64,000 nucleotides of DNA from Boswellia sacra (GCA_013180625.2 SNVD02013892.1:496001-560000); one strand, 5' to 3'. Numbered from the stretch's first letter, positions 1-13,871 are shown. Notes: generated by a model not told the origin, from the sequence alone. Numbers and translations: made by a program.

Positions 1-814
1 ATTAGCAATAATAGTTGCTGAGCTGTGCTCGATCGAATTGTGAATTCAATCCTACGCAACATAGACGTTGATTTCTTGATCTAATCTTCTCAACCAAACG
101 ACTACACATATTGATTGTTCTCAACTCCCACATCCATCGAGGAACTAATTGTAAGTGTTAAAACTCTTAAAGTATATTCACAGAACGTTTTGGAGCTCAG
201 AAAAACCTCATAGTCAAGAGGAAGCTAGTCACAAGCACATAACGCTTTATTTCTTATGTTTTGTTTTCTCCCCCTTTTCCCAGTTTGACCTTACGCTCTA
301 TAATTATTAATGGGAAAGAATAGGGAACTTATACATCATGTTCACCTAATTGATTGCAACTTCCTCCATGAAAGGAACCTGTAAGCCTAATTGGAGGAAT
401 GTACAGATCCTGAAGTTGCCACTTGCAGATAGTTTCAGTAAAAAAAACATTCTTTGATTTTATCTTCATACATTGCAAATCTTCTTTCTTAGTTACTTTT
501 TAGTCATACAAAACTTCATTTGTTAACTCGGGTAGAAGCCAGAAATGTATATGCCAACTAGGTTTACAGATAAATCAAACCATGTATAATAAAATTTGGT
601 AAATTTAATATATAGAAAGAATACAATTTGAACTTGTCATTGGGGCTGATGAACTAGATTTATGATTCAATAACAACATCTAGTGCACCATCACAAATCT
701 GAACCAAAAAAGATTAAAAAAAAAAAAAAAAAACAATAGAATCACAAACCTAACTCATCAGTAACTAATCGATTTAATACATACATGAGATGGATCTTAT
801 TCTTGGGGGGCTAG
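1..814. other. Intergenic region at left edge, no gene seen
   Basis: AT-rich non-coding DNA with a poly-A run near 717-734. No open frame of note and no recognised repeat ends. The last part is presumably the 3' UTR of the minus-strand DUF3339 gene that ends at 815. Confidence 0.6.
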
Positions 815-1027
815 CTATTGGCCCATGTACATGTGAACCCCAACAGCTAACAAGAAGATACAGATAAGAGCAAAGTAAAGGATCGAATGGACCAGTATGG
901 AAGCTCCACTTGTCTGAAAATTCCCAAACTCTACATACTTTGAACGACCCGGAATCTGGATCAGCAAGCCTGGCGTTAAGAGTATGAACAGTACCACTGC
1001 TACAAAAACAGGTCCCCAATCTGCCAT
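815..1027 (-). CDS. DUF3339 family small membrane protein
   Basis: A 70-aa single-exon protein on the minus strand, starting MADWGPVFVAVVLF. It matches the plant-specific DUF3339 family, which is about 68-70 aa with a nearly invariant MADWGPV start, a central GNFQTSGASILVHS block (residues 35-48) and two hydrophobic segments (about 6-23 and 46-66). The function is unknown; the hydrophobic layout suggests a small membrane protein. I chose the ATG at 1027 because it gives exactly the family N-terminus. A longer minus-strand frame at 774-1082 overlaps it in another register and is a shadow. The gene looks complete and undamaged. The family is clear; the biological role is not. Confidence 0.93.
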   Translation of the reverse strand: MADWGPVFVAVVLFILLTPGLLIQIPGRSKYVEFGNFQTSGASILVHSILYFALICIFLLAVGVHMYMGQ

Positions 1028-3624
1028 CTTGCTTCTCTTGCTGATCCCTCAAAGACAAGAGTTTTTCTCTCTGTAATCTCAATCTGTCTCAAACGAAACG
1101 GCTATATAAATGAAGGGAAATTCATTCACAAAGAGGATATTATAAAGGGGATGTTTTGCTTTAAGAGGAAGAGACAAGAGATTGATGACTTGGAAAAGTG
1201 AAGGTTAGAGAATCAAGCTATTGGGATTCACATTTTCTTACATCATCACATGCACTCTTACGGTTCCTAGGAAGCTTCAATGCAACCAACCCACCACACA
1301 CGACAATTCTACAATCGTTTTGATCAACTTTCTGAGGTGAAATAGACAGATCGTAACACCGCTGAATCAAAATTACATTGAAACAAGAGAAAAATATTTC
1401 TTAATTAAGGCATCATATGACTCAGATAATCTATTATATATATGGTGATTCTTTTACTAATGATACATTACTGGACAAAGCCTTTAATTAATGTGCATTT
1501 ACTTTTGGTGCTTAAATAAATAAATAAAAGCACTTTACTGGAATCCGATTGCTTATGAGTTCAACATTCTGGCTTTAGCTTTCCATGGATGTTAGACATC
1601 ATATACCCTCATCGATCACGCTATGCTAAAGCAGGTTCGAAGTTTGGTTCACTAATTTTGCGAAAGCTAGGTTGGTGCTCTGTGCAACCTGTGCTGTCCA
1701 CACAGGGCTAAAGTTGATGCATTGGTAGCTAGCTAATTGAGGATGAAAAGTGTGGCCATTATGGCTGTGAGCTGGATTTGATTTTGAGCCATTTTCCTCA
1801 GTCATGTCCGACCTTTCAGTTTTGGAATTTTGTATAGGAAATTGCGCTTTCAAATCTTCATTATTTCATATTTGTACTTATCAATAAACATCACCGCTCG
1901 AAGAGTCTCTCGTGCTAGTATATAAATGTCGTTTTATGGTGTGAAGCCACCTAACTAAGATTTGTCAACGAGGGTAATATCAGTATTATGGAAAATGGAA
2001 TCTGTCAATCACATAATTACTTTTATATGAATTATACATAAAAGTTTCTTGATCTTGGTCAAATATAAGCCCATCATAGAGGTCCACTTCAGAGGCAGGG
2101 GCTCATATCAATCCTAAGCCTAAGGGCAGCCCATTATTTATTACCGAGCTACATTTCCCACTACTTCCTTACTGTTTGATCTGATATCAACCCCAACCTC
2201 GCTCAAATATCCAAGTTTAAACATGGCAAACAAAAGCAACACCCCCTACTTTGCCAACCCAACCCAAATGATTACAATTAATGGAGATTTAAAAGGGTGT
2301 TTCCCACTTCCACCATTAATTATAAACATAAATGTTTCCCACTATCCTCGTGATACCCAGAATTTGGTGCTTTGATTGAACGAGTTTTGTAAGCTGCAGG
2401 CACGCGCGCACATAGTCTGATATTCACAATCACAAAAGTGCTCGATTTGATTCATGAACTGAAATTGACATATTTTTCTTTTTTCTTTTTTTTTTTAATA
2501 ACCATTTTTGGGCTCTATTTCTTTCTTTATAATCATAATCTGCTGGGCCTTGGTCCTGCCTAGTGGAAGGCCAACATATTCCCTTATGTTCTTGAACCAC
2601 TTGCAAATATGGACCTAGTATTATGATGATTCGAAAATGATTTTCGATTGTGCCCTACAAGGTTTTTGACCCAACAAACTCATTCAACGGTTTAAGGATT
2701 TTAGTCCTTAGACAATAGATATTATAAGCTACAAGCTTGTTGCTGCTGGGACCTTCAGACCCTACACAATATTCTATCAAAAATATTGCAACAGGGCCAT
2801 GAGGATAAGCTTAAGTTGCTGAGAGGACCTTGCCACAATATTGAGAAATTTGAATAAGCTGAAATCCAATGTGGATGTTATACGGTTCAACGGTCCAACA
2901 ACTCAATCCAGAGTTTATTAGTTTATGTTAAATGTTGCTTTCACTACAATATAAACTTTTAAATCTTAATATTAACTCAATATCAACTTCTTGTCCTGTG
3001 ATGCACTTTTCTGCGGATGGAACCGAATGAGAATTGCTGCTGGGCAATATCATATATTAATCTCTTGACTGATCTGCAAACGTTAAGAAAAACAATATTC
3101 CTCTCAGTTTGTTGTGTTTTTCTTCAATTAGGAAGCTGCAAAATCAGCAAATTACGAAAAGCAAAGTACCTGCCTCTGTGCATTACACACATAAAAAATC
3201 CCAGGCAGCTACAATTTATCTAAATTCAAATAAAAATAAGAAAATCTGTGTTCATATATAGGTTATCTATGTAACAGATATTATTATCCAAATAATGATA
3301 TAACACATGCATGTTGAATGTCAAAGAAAAATCTAAGATACCCCATATATAACCTGATCATAGCTTCTGAAAATGAGCTGTCACAGAACCGGTTTAGATT
3401 GTAGTGTATGTGGACAAATCCCAATGCAAAAGATAAAGTGAGATGGGGGTATGGCATGCATTCGGCCGTTTGCAGACAGAAAGGGCATCTAAGAGGGGTG
3501 CAAATGTTCTGTGTCTTGCTGAAAAAAAAAGAAAAAAAATTGAATGGTAGGGCAAGTAGGGTCGTAATCCAGTTCAATTGCTATACATATCTTAGTATTT
3601 CAGAAGTCTAGCTGGGCACCTTAT

Positions 3625-4320
3625 GGGCGCGTTTGGGAGCGGGCCAGACGTGGGATTGGACTAACAGAATCGAGACTGGACTAACAGTCTAAGTTAGTCT
3701 CACCTCTCTGTCAAGCAGCACGAGTCCCACCTTATAGTATAGTATGGGACTTATAATCCCAAGTTGAGATAAATTTTTTTAATTTTTAATTAAAATTAAA
3801 ACTAAATATAATATAAAAATAATTTTTAATTATATTTAAATATTTAATAAAATCAATTTTGATTGTTTACTAAAAAAATAATGAAATAATAGTATGATAT
3901 TAATATAAAAATAACTACTAAATTAATAATATGAAAATAAATATCATCTAATAATATTTAAATACTAATTATTAATAAATTATTATATTTGTATAAAAAT
4001 TAATTTTAATATAAAATATAATTTTATTATTATTTAAATAAAAATATCAACAAATATTTAATATTTAATTTTTATTCAAGTTCAATTTAAAAAAAATTAA
4101 GTTATTTTATTTTATAAAATTATTTTCTTAAAAATCATCATCTATATTAATAGTTCAATTTCATATAACACCAAATATTAGACAATATTATTTAGTCCAA
4201 TCTTATATGACATCAAATATAAAACAATATTACATAATCTAATATAATCTAATCCTAATCCCAATTTTAATCTCAATCCAATTTAATTCCCGACTCTCAA
4301 TCCCATCGTGTAAGTCTTAA
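3625..4320. repeat. Possible degenerate MITE, very AT-rich interior
   Basis: A GC-rich edge reading GGGCGCGTTTGGGAGCGGG at about 3625 leads into an extremely AT-rich interior (3770-4260) and a right part with repeated AATCCCAATC-like motifs. Starts of the type GGGCGCGTTTGG are common ends of plant MITEs. I could not find a convincing matching inverted terminus or target-site duplication, so this is only a candidate. Confidence 0.3.
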
Positions 4321-4985
4321 AATCCGCAGCGTGCAATCATTTCTCCCTTTCTTTTCTATTCTCTACTAACTTTTTGTCGATAAGATCAATCGCCTTCGAC
4401 TTTAGATTCAGCAGCATGTTTGCCACGAGCCTTTTTTTAGTCCACATTCATTGACTAAACGACAAGCTATTCCACAACAAACCCATTGTTAAAAATTAAA
4501 AAAAATAATAATAAAGAAATGAAAATCCCTGCAAGCGACAAACTGGTTCTTTGATTTTTCTTTTTTCTATTTTATGCGTGCATTCTCAAATTTGGCTTAA
4601 TTTAAAATAGAGGGTGATCATATTTTTCATTGATCATATTTTTGAAATCGTTCATTTTTTATTAATCATCTCTTGAAATAATGATTTGAGGAGTGTAAAT
4701 ATGTTTTGCAAAACACTTTAGAGGTGTAATTATATAAAAATTGACTAGTTATTCTCCACTTAAAATTAAGTCAAAACTCAATGATATTTATTGTAATTTT
4801 TGATATAAAGTTAGATACAATTTTCTATTATTAATTTATAAAATTTAATGATTGAGATAATTGATGAGTTGATAGTATTAAGTATAACTTTTTTACTTTT
4901 AATCTCAATCATTAGATTTGTTGAAATCAAATGCTAGAAAATTATGTTAATGAATTGTATCAAAACTTTGTGTCAAAATATATGT

Positions 4986-5009
4986 TATATATATATATAT
5001 ATATATATT
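4986..5009. repeat. (TA)n microsatellite
   Basis: About twelve uninterrupted TA dinucleotides followed by a T-rich tract. Confidence 0.9.
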
Positions 5010-7434
5010 TCTTTTTCTTTTTTCCAGCTATATATTTTATTAATTCCTTAGCCTTTTCCATTTTTGGTCCAATTCGCCGGCCACATTTCTTCTTCATGGC
5101 CTTTGCGTAGCTCTACACTCCAAATCTTATGCTATTACTTGCTTTAATAAAAATATGGATAATTGTTAATTTATTACTAATACGATACGTTATCATATCA
5201 ATAAATAATATGATAATTAATTGCATATCACTTATTTTTCAATTTAATTATATTCAAACGAGGGTTGGAATTAATACTGGAGATGGTGGGCAGTGGCATA
5301 AATTAATGTGAGAGATATGCTTGAACTTCCTATGTACATGTATACCCAAGTTGATGTTTGTTTTGTGCTTTTAAGTTCAACCGGTGCAAAGTTACAAACC
5401 CATTTGTTGCCTAGTGCCTCTTCAAATCATGTGTAATCCAGGGAACCATATGATGGAGTCATATTCATTTTAACTTTTCTTCTGTGTTCTACACAAGTGA
5501 GAAGTGCTTTTCTTCTTCTTTATTCTTTCGAGGAAAGAAAGGACAAAAGCTCATATCATATGGGTTACATCTTAACTCTCTAATTTATTGGAAATTTTAG
5601 TAGATGAGGTTAGGTACAATGGCTAGCTATGGGAGCATACATGATTTTCATATGTGATTGATTATTGAGATGAGAACAAGTTGGTACATATATATCTGCA
5701 TTTGTTTTGCTAATGTATACTGTTTAGCATGAGAAGAATGCAAATTAATATAGTGATGGCTTGTTTTGTAATTTATGTAGAAAATGACAACCCCCATTAA
5801 TTAAAAACTATGCTAACTTTTCACTAATTTTTATGCAATTAGAGCAGCCACCCTTTTGTCTTGGTCTCTAAACGAGATAAGTTTTTTAACTAATCCATCC
5901 ATGTTACTGACCATATTTATATTTATTCTTCAAACAAGTAGTGATTTAATAATTTGTAACACAATGCATGTGGGATTACTAAAATCATATTTGATAGTGA
6001 AACCTTCAATACGCTTCACATGGATATATATAGATAAAGAAGAATCTGGGAAGAAATATATATTGATTATACCTCGTAGATTAGTCGAAACCCGTATGTT
6101 ATCATTGTGATAATGTTATTGATTTGATGATGAATATACATGTTTGACTCTTTTTTAATATATATCAGTTGTATGACTATGGTCTCGAAACAGCTTTCAA
6201 CTTCAGGGACACTCTTCATGCATATATGAAGCTTTTATTTGACATAAATCACAAGCTAAATCAAAGAATATTTAACTATTAAGCTACCATTAGCGTCCAG
6301 CATATGGTTTATCTCAAAGGAAATTCTCCCAACTAAATTAGAATGCATGAGATTTGACTCTTCTGATGCCTTGCTTTAAAGTAGAAAAAAGTTAATGATG
6401 CCAACATACATGATCACAGTCTTAATTTCTTTTTTCAAGTAATTTAAGTTTATTAATGCTTCTGAAGTTAAAAAAAAAAAGTTAATTTATAAGGAAATTA
6501 CTGATGTCAGAGGGAGTATGATGTGTCACTACGACACTACCCTTTCTGCTTTAGTTTTCCACGCCGGTACTCATGGTTCAACTTTCTCACCTAACGTCAT
6601 CTTGATTTCATTTTCATATTATTTATGCGTATTAATGATTTGAAAACTATGTGTTTATTGACAATGATGAAATAGACATAAAACAAAAAGTATTCTTTTG
6701 GGTTCAACGTGGTTTTGGATTTCTTTTAAGGCTTTTTTTCCCCAATATTTTAGAAATGAGTTAAAAATAGGATTGAGAGCATATAATAAGGGATTTTTAT
6801 TTATTTTATGGATTAAACCTTTTTTTTCACAATGGGTTCATCAATTTCCCATGAAAATAGGATCCACACAAGAAAATGACTCTTAAAGTCAGTTATCAAA
6901 TAGTGGATCCTGTCAAAAGGAGTAACGATGTCAGAGGTGAAGAGTGAGGAAATCTCATAAAGTTGGCAATTACAATTATTACACATAGAACTTAATTAAA
7001 TTTTCTCAAATGAAGTTGCGTGATAGCAAATCCCCACGTATCAAAGTCCTAGATTTAATTCTGTTTCCTTTAGAACTCTAGAAAGGATAACAAATTATAA
7101 AAAATTTCAACTTTGAATAAAAAACGGTCGTGGAAAGGAAAGATTCAAAAGAAAGAAGAGAACAGAAGGGACCATTTTTCTCTGGCATATCTTTAATTAT
7201 AATGTTGTATGGCGTTCAGTTCCATCATTCATGTCAAACCATCTTCTCTTCAACAACGCAAGAGCACAGAGGCAGAGCCCCCACAGACGTCCACTCAGTG
7301 GCACTTGTGTAAATATTCCCTTCACCAATTAATTTACCGGACAACGTAAACATTAATGTAAAATATTTCCATACTCGGTGACCCAACAACACATTATCAT
7401 CGTCATCACTGTCTCTTGTGTTTTTGTTCTCTTG

Positions 7435-7442
7435 CATATAAA
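7435..7442 (+). promoter_or_regulatory. Likely TATA box of transporter gene
   Basis: CATATAAA lies about 150 bp upstream of the ATG at 7588, a plausible TATA box with a 5' UTR of about 120 nt. Inferred from position and sequence only. Confidence 0.4.
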
Positions 7443-7587
7443 CCCAAATACAAAAACTTCAACTGAGACAAAAGCTTGAAAAGTTTGTGTTCTGTATAGA
7501 GGTGGAAATTGCAATATCTATTTATATTTAATAAGATATCATTCATTTTGATCCAAGAAAGACGATATCTTTGAAGCATATTGAGTG

Positions 7588-10492
7588 ATGGGCAGGTTTC
7601 AGGAGAGATTTGTTTCCTTTATCAATAATAGATGGCTGGTGTTTGTGGCTGCAATGTGGATACAATCTTGTGCTGGGATTGGATATTTGTTTGGGAGTAT
7701 ATCGCCTGTGATAAAGAGTTCCTTGAATTATAATCAGAGGCAGGTGGCCAGGCTAGGTGTGGCTAAGGATCTTGGAGATAGTGTTGGGTTCTTGGCTGGT
7801 AGCTTGTGCGAGGTCTTGCCTTTATGGGGTGCTCTTCTTGTTGGTGCTCTGCAGAATTTTATTGGTTATGGTTGGGTTTGGTTGATCGTCACCGGTCGTG
7901 CTCCCGTGTTGCCTTTGTGGGCAGTAAGTGTCAAACAAAACATTTTATTTTATTTTTCGGTTTATATTTTTGTTATACTTGATGATATTGGTAATTGTTT
8001 GATCTGAATTCACTGACTTTGTAAGCAAGTTTTGTTCTTTGTTGGAAACTCTGTCTCCTTTTCTTTGCTTGTTCTAGTTCGTCTGGTTTTGTCTGTTGAA
8101 TTTCTGTTTCTTTGTCCTACTGATACAGATTCTGCTTTGCAAGGCCAAATTTTAGAGTATTTTGTAGACCTGTGGACTCAGAGAAAAAAATTGATTTATG
8201 TTTTGCATCTTAGATGAGTTCATTCTACCTAGATTTATCGAGGTGTTTAACAGAAAGTTTCTGCCTACTATTAAATGATCGTTTCCCATTTTAATAACTT
8301 ACTACCAACTTATGCTCATCTAATTTAGTAAAGGCAGTTACAACACTTCTGATATAGTGATGCTGTTTGCATTTATGGTGTATGTATTGGTTGTAACTTT
8401 GACATGCATGAAGGCACCCTGGGCTAATTCCTCCAAAGCAAGGCATTGACCAAAGTTGTGATTCTATGATGCTTTTTAGCGACCATGCGATGTTTTACGG
8501 AACTTAGTACGGATTTTCACTAAATTTAATCATTAATCTAGGTCAAACCTGTGTACTATAAACATATGGAAATGAGATCATTATCATGGGGGACCAATTA
8601 ATATTTATTTGTATTCCTGATGATGTTTGTTTTCATCGTCAGTCCATATATAACTTTATCACATCATTTTGAGCAAGAGAAGCTCTGTCTGAGGATATAA
8701 ATTTGATATGTTCTAATGAGATTTTTAGGTGTTACATGTAGGATTGAAAATGGAGTATGCTCGATACTTTAAATTATTTGAAATGATCTTGATTGCCCAA
8801 ATTATTTTCTTACTAGTCTGGCTGAACTATATATGAATAATTCTTCTCTGTATACACTCTCTTTGGTCCAACAAGATTAAGGAAGCTTTTCAATTTATGT
8901 ATGATCTTCACTTGTTCAAATTGCTTACCCTTATCAATATGCAGATGTGCATTCTTATATTTGTGGGGAACAACGGTGAAACCTACTTCAATACAGCTGC
9001 TCTGGTTTCTTGTGTGCAAAATTTTCCAAAAAGCCGGGGTCCTATTGTGGGAATACTGAAGGGCTTTGCCGGGTTAGGTGGCGCAATCTTGACTCAAATA
9101 TATACCATGGTCCATTCCCCTGATCATGCATCTCTTATCTTCATGGTCGCAGTTGGACCGGCAATGGTAGTAATTGCTCTAATGTTCATTATCAGACCTG
9201 TTGGAGGTCATAGACAAGTACGGCCATCTGATGGTTCAAGTTTTGCATTTGTTTATAGTGTGTGCCTTCTGTTGGCAGCTTATCTGATGGGGGTCATGCT
9301 AGTTGAAGATCTGGTTAATTTGAGCCACACTGTGATAACAATTGTCACAATAATTTTGTTTGTTCTTCTTATTATTCCTATTGTGATTCCCATCATATTA
9401 AGTTTCTTTCTAGAGCCAAGAGATCCAGCAGAAGAGGTCCTTCTACCCAAACCCGAGAAAGTGGAACCTGCCAAATCTGAACAGGAGGGCCATGAGGTAA
9501 TATTGAGTGAGGTGGAAGATGAGAAACCTAAGGATGTAGACTTGCTTCCAGCATCAGAGAGGCAAAAACGCATTGCTCAATTGCAATCAAAACTATTCCA
9601 TGCAGCGGCAGAAGGAGCTGTGAGGGTTAAGAGAAGGAGGGGCCCACATAGAGGAGAGGACTTTACCTTGATGCAGGCCTTAATCAAGGCAGACTTTTGG
9701 CTTATATTTTTCTCCCTTTTATTGGGTTCTGGATCAGGGTTGACTGTGATTGATAACCTTGGTCAGATGAGCCAGTCTATGGGATATGATAACACTCACA
9801 TATTTGTATCTATGATCAGCATATGGAACTTTCTTGGCCGTGTTGGTGGGGGTTACTTCTCTGAGATTATTGTGAGGTACGATCTCATTTTATTCATACT
9901 TTCACGGTTTTGAGTTTTCTTATAAATAATGCTTTTGGTTCAGTCTTCTTAACTCATCCTGACAATGTAATTGAATAGGGACTATGCTTATCCAAGACCA
10001 GTGGCAATGGCCGTGGCACAACTCCTTATGGCAGTTGGCCACGTCTTCTTTGCTATGGGATGGCCTGGGGACATGTACATTGGTACCCTGTTGATTGGAC
10101 TTGGCTATGGAGCCCATTGGGCAATTGTACCAGCTGCTGCTTCCGAGTTGTTCGGCTTGAAAAAGTTTGGGGCTCTGTATAATTTCCTCACACTGGCTAA
10201 CCCTGCAGGTTCACTTGTCTTCTCTGGTCTAATTGCCAGCTATATTTACGATCATGAAGCAGAGAAGCAACATCAACCCCTTCCCCACCTGCAGAATACA
10301 GGGTCTATTTTTGCAGGCATGTTTCGTGCAGACGAACCACTGAAGTGTGAAGGTTACATATGTTTCTTCCTTACTTCCATGATAATGTCAGCATTCTGCA
10401 TTATTGCAGTCATCTTGAGCTTGATTCTTGTATATCGGACAAAGATCGTCTATACCAACCTCTATGGAAAATCTAGGACTTCACAGGGTTGA
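7588..10492 (+). CDS. Nodulin-like / NFD4-type major facilitator transporter
   Basis: Exons 7588-7923, 8945-9876 and 9979-10492, with GT-AG introns of 1021 and 102 bp (the first exon joins in phase 0, the second after 2 nt). The product is 593 aa, normal for the plant nodulin-like MFS family (NUCLEAR FUSION DEFECTIVE 4-like; closest in memory to At2g39210). The N-terminal part holds the Nodulin-like domain (start MGRFQERFVSFINNRWLVFV, then GVAKDLGDSVG and, after intron 1, FVGNNGETYFNTAALVSCV). A charged cytosolic loop of about 90 residues carries ERQKRIAQLQSKL. The C-terminal half has the family blocks DFWLIFFSLLLGSGSGLTV, NFLGRVGGGYFSE and LIGLGYGAHWAIVPA. It is predicted to be a polytopic membrane protein; the substrate is unknown. 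A GTG codon just before the ATG extends the frame but is not a plant start. No defect was seen. Confidence 0.9.
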
Positions 10493-11274
10493 CAATTATT
10501 ATAAGTTTTCATAGCTGGAGTACTACATCCATTTTACTGCGGTGCCTTTGTACTCTGAATGAGGTTGTGTGGAATTTTCTCTACTTTGTCATAGCACTTA
10601 TTATTAGAAAGATGATGGAGGTAATCATACTGTAAAAGATTTCTAAATTTTTGTTATTCCGTTTGTGCCGTGGCTGGGAGCTACCGTGTAGTTATGAAAG
10701 ATCCTTATTTAATTGTTGAAATGTTGTACATTTCCACTCTTCCTACCAAGACAGTCTATTGTGTTATGTTCTTGTTTCTTATTGTCTGTTGGAGGTAAAT
10801 CATGGTCTCATTCTTGTAATGAATTCAGCTTTTAATGTACAAGATTTTTGGCTACAAATGTTACCGCTGAGTTATTCTTTTCCAGTGTTTCTGGTGCTGT
10901 GTTGGAAACTTGCTATGGTAAGGTTTAGGCTGATCCACACGAGTTCGTCGACCATGAACTGGCAAAAGCAGATCATGTTTAAGTGGCATTACAATTCAGG
11001 AGCAAATGGCACTGCAGTGTGAAATATTCTCATCGGTTGCAAGCTTAGACATAACATGCAGGAGATGTAAGTTCAAGTCAGCATGCAAAAAGGAATTTCA
11101 TCAATGAAAATGTTAAAAAACCTGAATTTTATTTGACGTGGTTCTTTGCTTCAAAGGGAGGCTTAACTCCTAAGGCAAATTGCCTCGTTTGCCTACCCCT
11201 TTGAGCGGCTCTGGAGCCTCTTGATTAGAGGCAAAAGAATTTGACATTTAGTGAGGATTGACATGAGGCTAAAT
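10493..11274. other. 3' UTR and intergenic spacer
   Basis: Follows the transporter stop codon and probably contains its 3' UTR for the first few hundred bases. The rest is non-coding. No repeat termini were recognised. It ends where similarity to 30340 onward begins (the peroxidase duplication). Confidence 0.5.
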
Positions 11275-11744
11275 CTTGTATTGATTGGCCGACAGAAAGC
11301 AAAGGAAATTCATTGCTTTCCATCGTTAGGGCAGGGCGTGAAACATAATATACGCCATCACACACTGACACCTCATTGTAGCAAATACACCAACTGATAG
11401 ACCAAGATTTGAAAACAAAAAATTACAAAACCATGTATAGTACTCAAACTCAATGTGTCCTATCGATTTTTTATGACAAAAACACCGTTACTTTTTGCCA
11501 GCTTAAACAATCTCTAACAGGGAATGAGTTCAACTGATCGTATACAACAGTAGTTCAGGAAAAAGAAGAAGAAGAAGATGATGATGATAATAATAATAAA
11601 TAAATAAATAAATGAAAGAAAGGAAGGAAGGAAGCATAGGAAAACAAAGGATAATGAAATTCTTCTTTTGGATATAATTTTCCTTATTAGTGTCTTTAGT
11701 CTGTGCTGATTATTGATTAAGATGATGCCTTCAGCCTTCCTCAA

Positions 11745-13768
11745 TTAAGAATTAAATGTTGTGCATTCTTTCCTTATCTCTCCTTCCTCACCAGTCTTGA
11801 CCCCGACCCTTCCAAGCTTTGTCATTGCTGTAATAAACGCAGCCTTGAACTCACTGGGGCTTTTAGCAAAATCACTTACGGTAGGCTGAGAATCACTGTT
11901 AGTGAAAAGCACCTGATCGGAAGTAAACATCCCCTTCCCATCCACAAGGTTCTGATAGTACACATTGTCAAATGTTCGTGGGGTTACAGGATCCATGTCA
12001 ACTGCAATGACGGGGTCTACATCTTGCGGACAGGCTAGCTTCAATTGCTTGGCGTATTCCGGATCCAGCGAAGGGTCTACAGGAGATGATTTTGAGAACG
12101 CATAGAGGCGATCCGAAAAGCGGTCACAGTGAGAGAAGCCAAGAGTGTGAGCTCCTGAGAGAGCAATCATATCAATTTGGCTAAGGTTGTGTTTAGAAAA
12201 CATTTTGTTAAGTTTCTCAAGATCAAAGTTAGGTTCTGGCAAATTTCCCTTGACTCTCGATGCTTTAGACACAAGACCATCACGTCGTCCCAGTTCTAAC
12301 TTGTATGAAGGACCCCCAGCCTGATTTTGATCGCATGAAACAGGATGAAAATGTTAATTTAATTTCTTCTTTAAAGTGGAAACTTTTTGACAATTGCTAA
12401 TTAATGGGAAACTTTAATTTATGCTTGAGTAGTACTTACCAGGACTACAACATCTCTAGTAGCAATTGTCAATATGTCCGCACAAGAGACTACGCCAGGG
12501 CATTTTTCTTCCACGGCTGTCTTTGCCTTGATAACAGTGTCAAAGCCATCCCCTGCTAGTGAAGTATTGTCTTCAGCATCCTTCTCGGCATCCCCATTTG
12601 GCGATTGAATCATGACAGAGGCGTCACATCCCTATCAAGAAATTAAGCGGTCTATTGAGTCTTCCATCTTTTCATGATTAATCAAATTTCAACGTAAATT
12701 ATGCTAGCTTGGCATGCTTGAAATTCTTTCACTAAATTGGTGAGGATTTGGACATCCCATTTAAGTCCCTTCAATCTATAGTCTAATATCACCTAGTACT
12801 TGTCAATACCATATAATTAAGTTGGCAAGCAAAAAACGAAACCCGCCATAGTCAAAGAAATTAAGGAATCTGAAATGTGAAATCTGAGACAAATTAAAAG
12901 CATGTAGTTGAAATTATCTTTCATGTGTACAAACACACAAATTCAAATTGCTGAATTTGACATTCAGGGAATAACTTGTATGATGTGGCTCCAACCCAAC
13001 ACATGATCTTGCATTATTGCAACTCAAAAAGGCATTAATTGCAAAATAAGACTAATTCCACAAGGATTGATTGCTTGTATGATTATTATAATAGAGCCCA
13101 TGCGAGAGATAATAGTATGAAATTAAATGAACCCACAAATGATCAATCTCACTTAAAACTTTCTTTTTTCCAAATGGGTGGTGTAGAATAGAAATATATA
13201 TTTATGTATATATATAGAATACAAGAAAGCGTATAGAACAGTCTAGTAGTAGTTGAGGTTTTATTATCTGGCAACAGAAAGCCACTTCCTAAAATATTCT
13301 CTAGTCAATGGTTTGGTTATGTAAGAGCCTCCAACAACGACCTCGTCTAATCCAAATTAATATAATGTAAGAAAATATGCTTCTGTTGGAAGATCGATAA
13401 TCTTCTCTCTGAAGCAAACTTAGCCTAAGGGCAGAGAACTCTTGAACCATGTACTTGGAGATTTGAGTTCATGATCGTGTTTATATATATATATATATAT
13501 ATATATAATCAAAGGTTAAGCCTATGCATACTTGACGTACCTCAACAAAGCAGTCGTGGAAGAAGAGACGAAGAGTTGCTGGAGCAGTGGTGAAGGTCTC
13601 GTTGAACTTCTTGTTGACAACCTCATTCACTATGGATTCCACGTTGGGACATTTTCCGCTGTAGAAATCTACTGACAATTGAGCCTCTCCTCTCCAACTC
13701 CACGTAAACATCACAAACATTAACAATAACACCACCCCACATAATCTTCTTTGTACCTCCACGGCCAT
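11745..13768 (-). CDS. Class III secretory peroxidase (copy 1)
   Basis: Minus-strand exons 13768-13541, 12631-12440 and 12320-11745, all phase-0 GT-AG junctions, give 331 aa, a normal length. An N-terminal signal peptide (about 1-29, cleaved near GEA-QL) directs secretion to the apoplast or cell wall. The distal heme site is LRLFFHDCF (catalytic Arg67 and His71), followed by GCDAS across intron 1. The proximal heme ligand is in [12 protein letters not shown] (His198). The eight conserved disulfide cysteines are present (for example [23 protein letters not shown]). The enzyme uses H2O2 to oxidise phenolics in lignification, wall cross-linking and defence. Sequence is closest in memory to the Arabidopsis PRX16/45 group. 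It looks intact and is a tandem paralogue of the gene at 30792-33003. Confidence 0.95.
13482..13507. repeat. (TA)n microsatellite in peroxidase intron 1
   Basis: A run of TA dinucleotides about 30 bp inside intron 1 of the copy-1 peroxidase. It is absent from the matching place in copy 2 near 32750. Confidence 0.85.
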
Positions 13769-13863
13769 CTCCTTGTAATTAACTCTACCTCGCTATGCAA
13801 CTCTCTTCGTCTCTGCCTCTTTGTGCCTATGCCCGTTTCCAAATGGAGGCCAATAATGAGTCT

Positions 13864-13871
13864 TATATATA
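13864..13871 (-). promoter_or_regulatory. Likely TATA box of peroxidase copy 1
   Basis: TATATATA about 100 bp upstream of the start codon, inside the block CCTATATATAAGACTC on the minus strand. The same block occurs upstream of copy 2 as CCTATATAAGACTC (33084-33097). Conservation between the paralogues supports the call. Confidence 0.55.

Larger units (their letters stand above)
1081..7587. other. Long intergenic region, no gene recognised
   Basis: Contains only short chance frames, homopolymer runs and AT-rich DNA. Separately listed items inside are a MITE-like stretch (3625-4320), a TA microsatellite (4986-5009) and the promoter of the transporter gene. The 75-codon minus-strand frame at 1626-1853 resembles nothing I know. 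The first 150-200 bp upstream of 1027 presumably hold the DUF3339 promoter and 5' UTR. Confidence 0.5.

Noticed and set aside
774..1082. 102-codon minus-strand frame overlapping the DUF3339 gene
   Set aside because: Different register over the same DNA; the 70-aa frame matches the DUF3339 family exactly, the longer one matches nothing.
1626..1853. 75-codon minus-strand frame
   Set aside because: No recognisable motifs, no supporting promoter or exon structure; length expected by chance.
8032..8217. 61-codon frame in transporter intron 1
   Set aside because: Lies in an intron defined by matching phase-0 splice sites; hydrophobic only because of T-rich DNA.
9280..9573. Minus-strand frame inside the transporter
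   Set aside because: Antisense shadow of exon 2 of the MFS gene.
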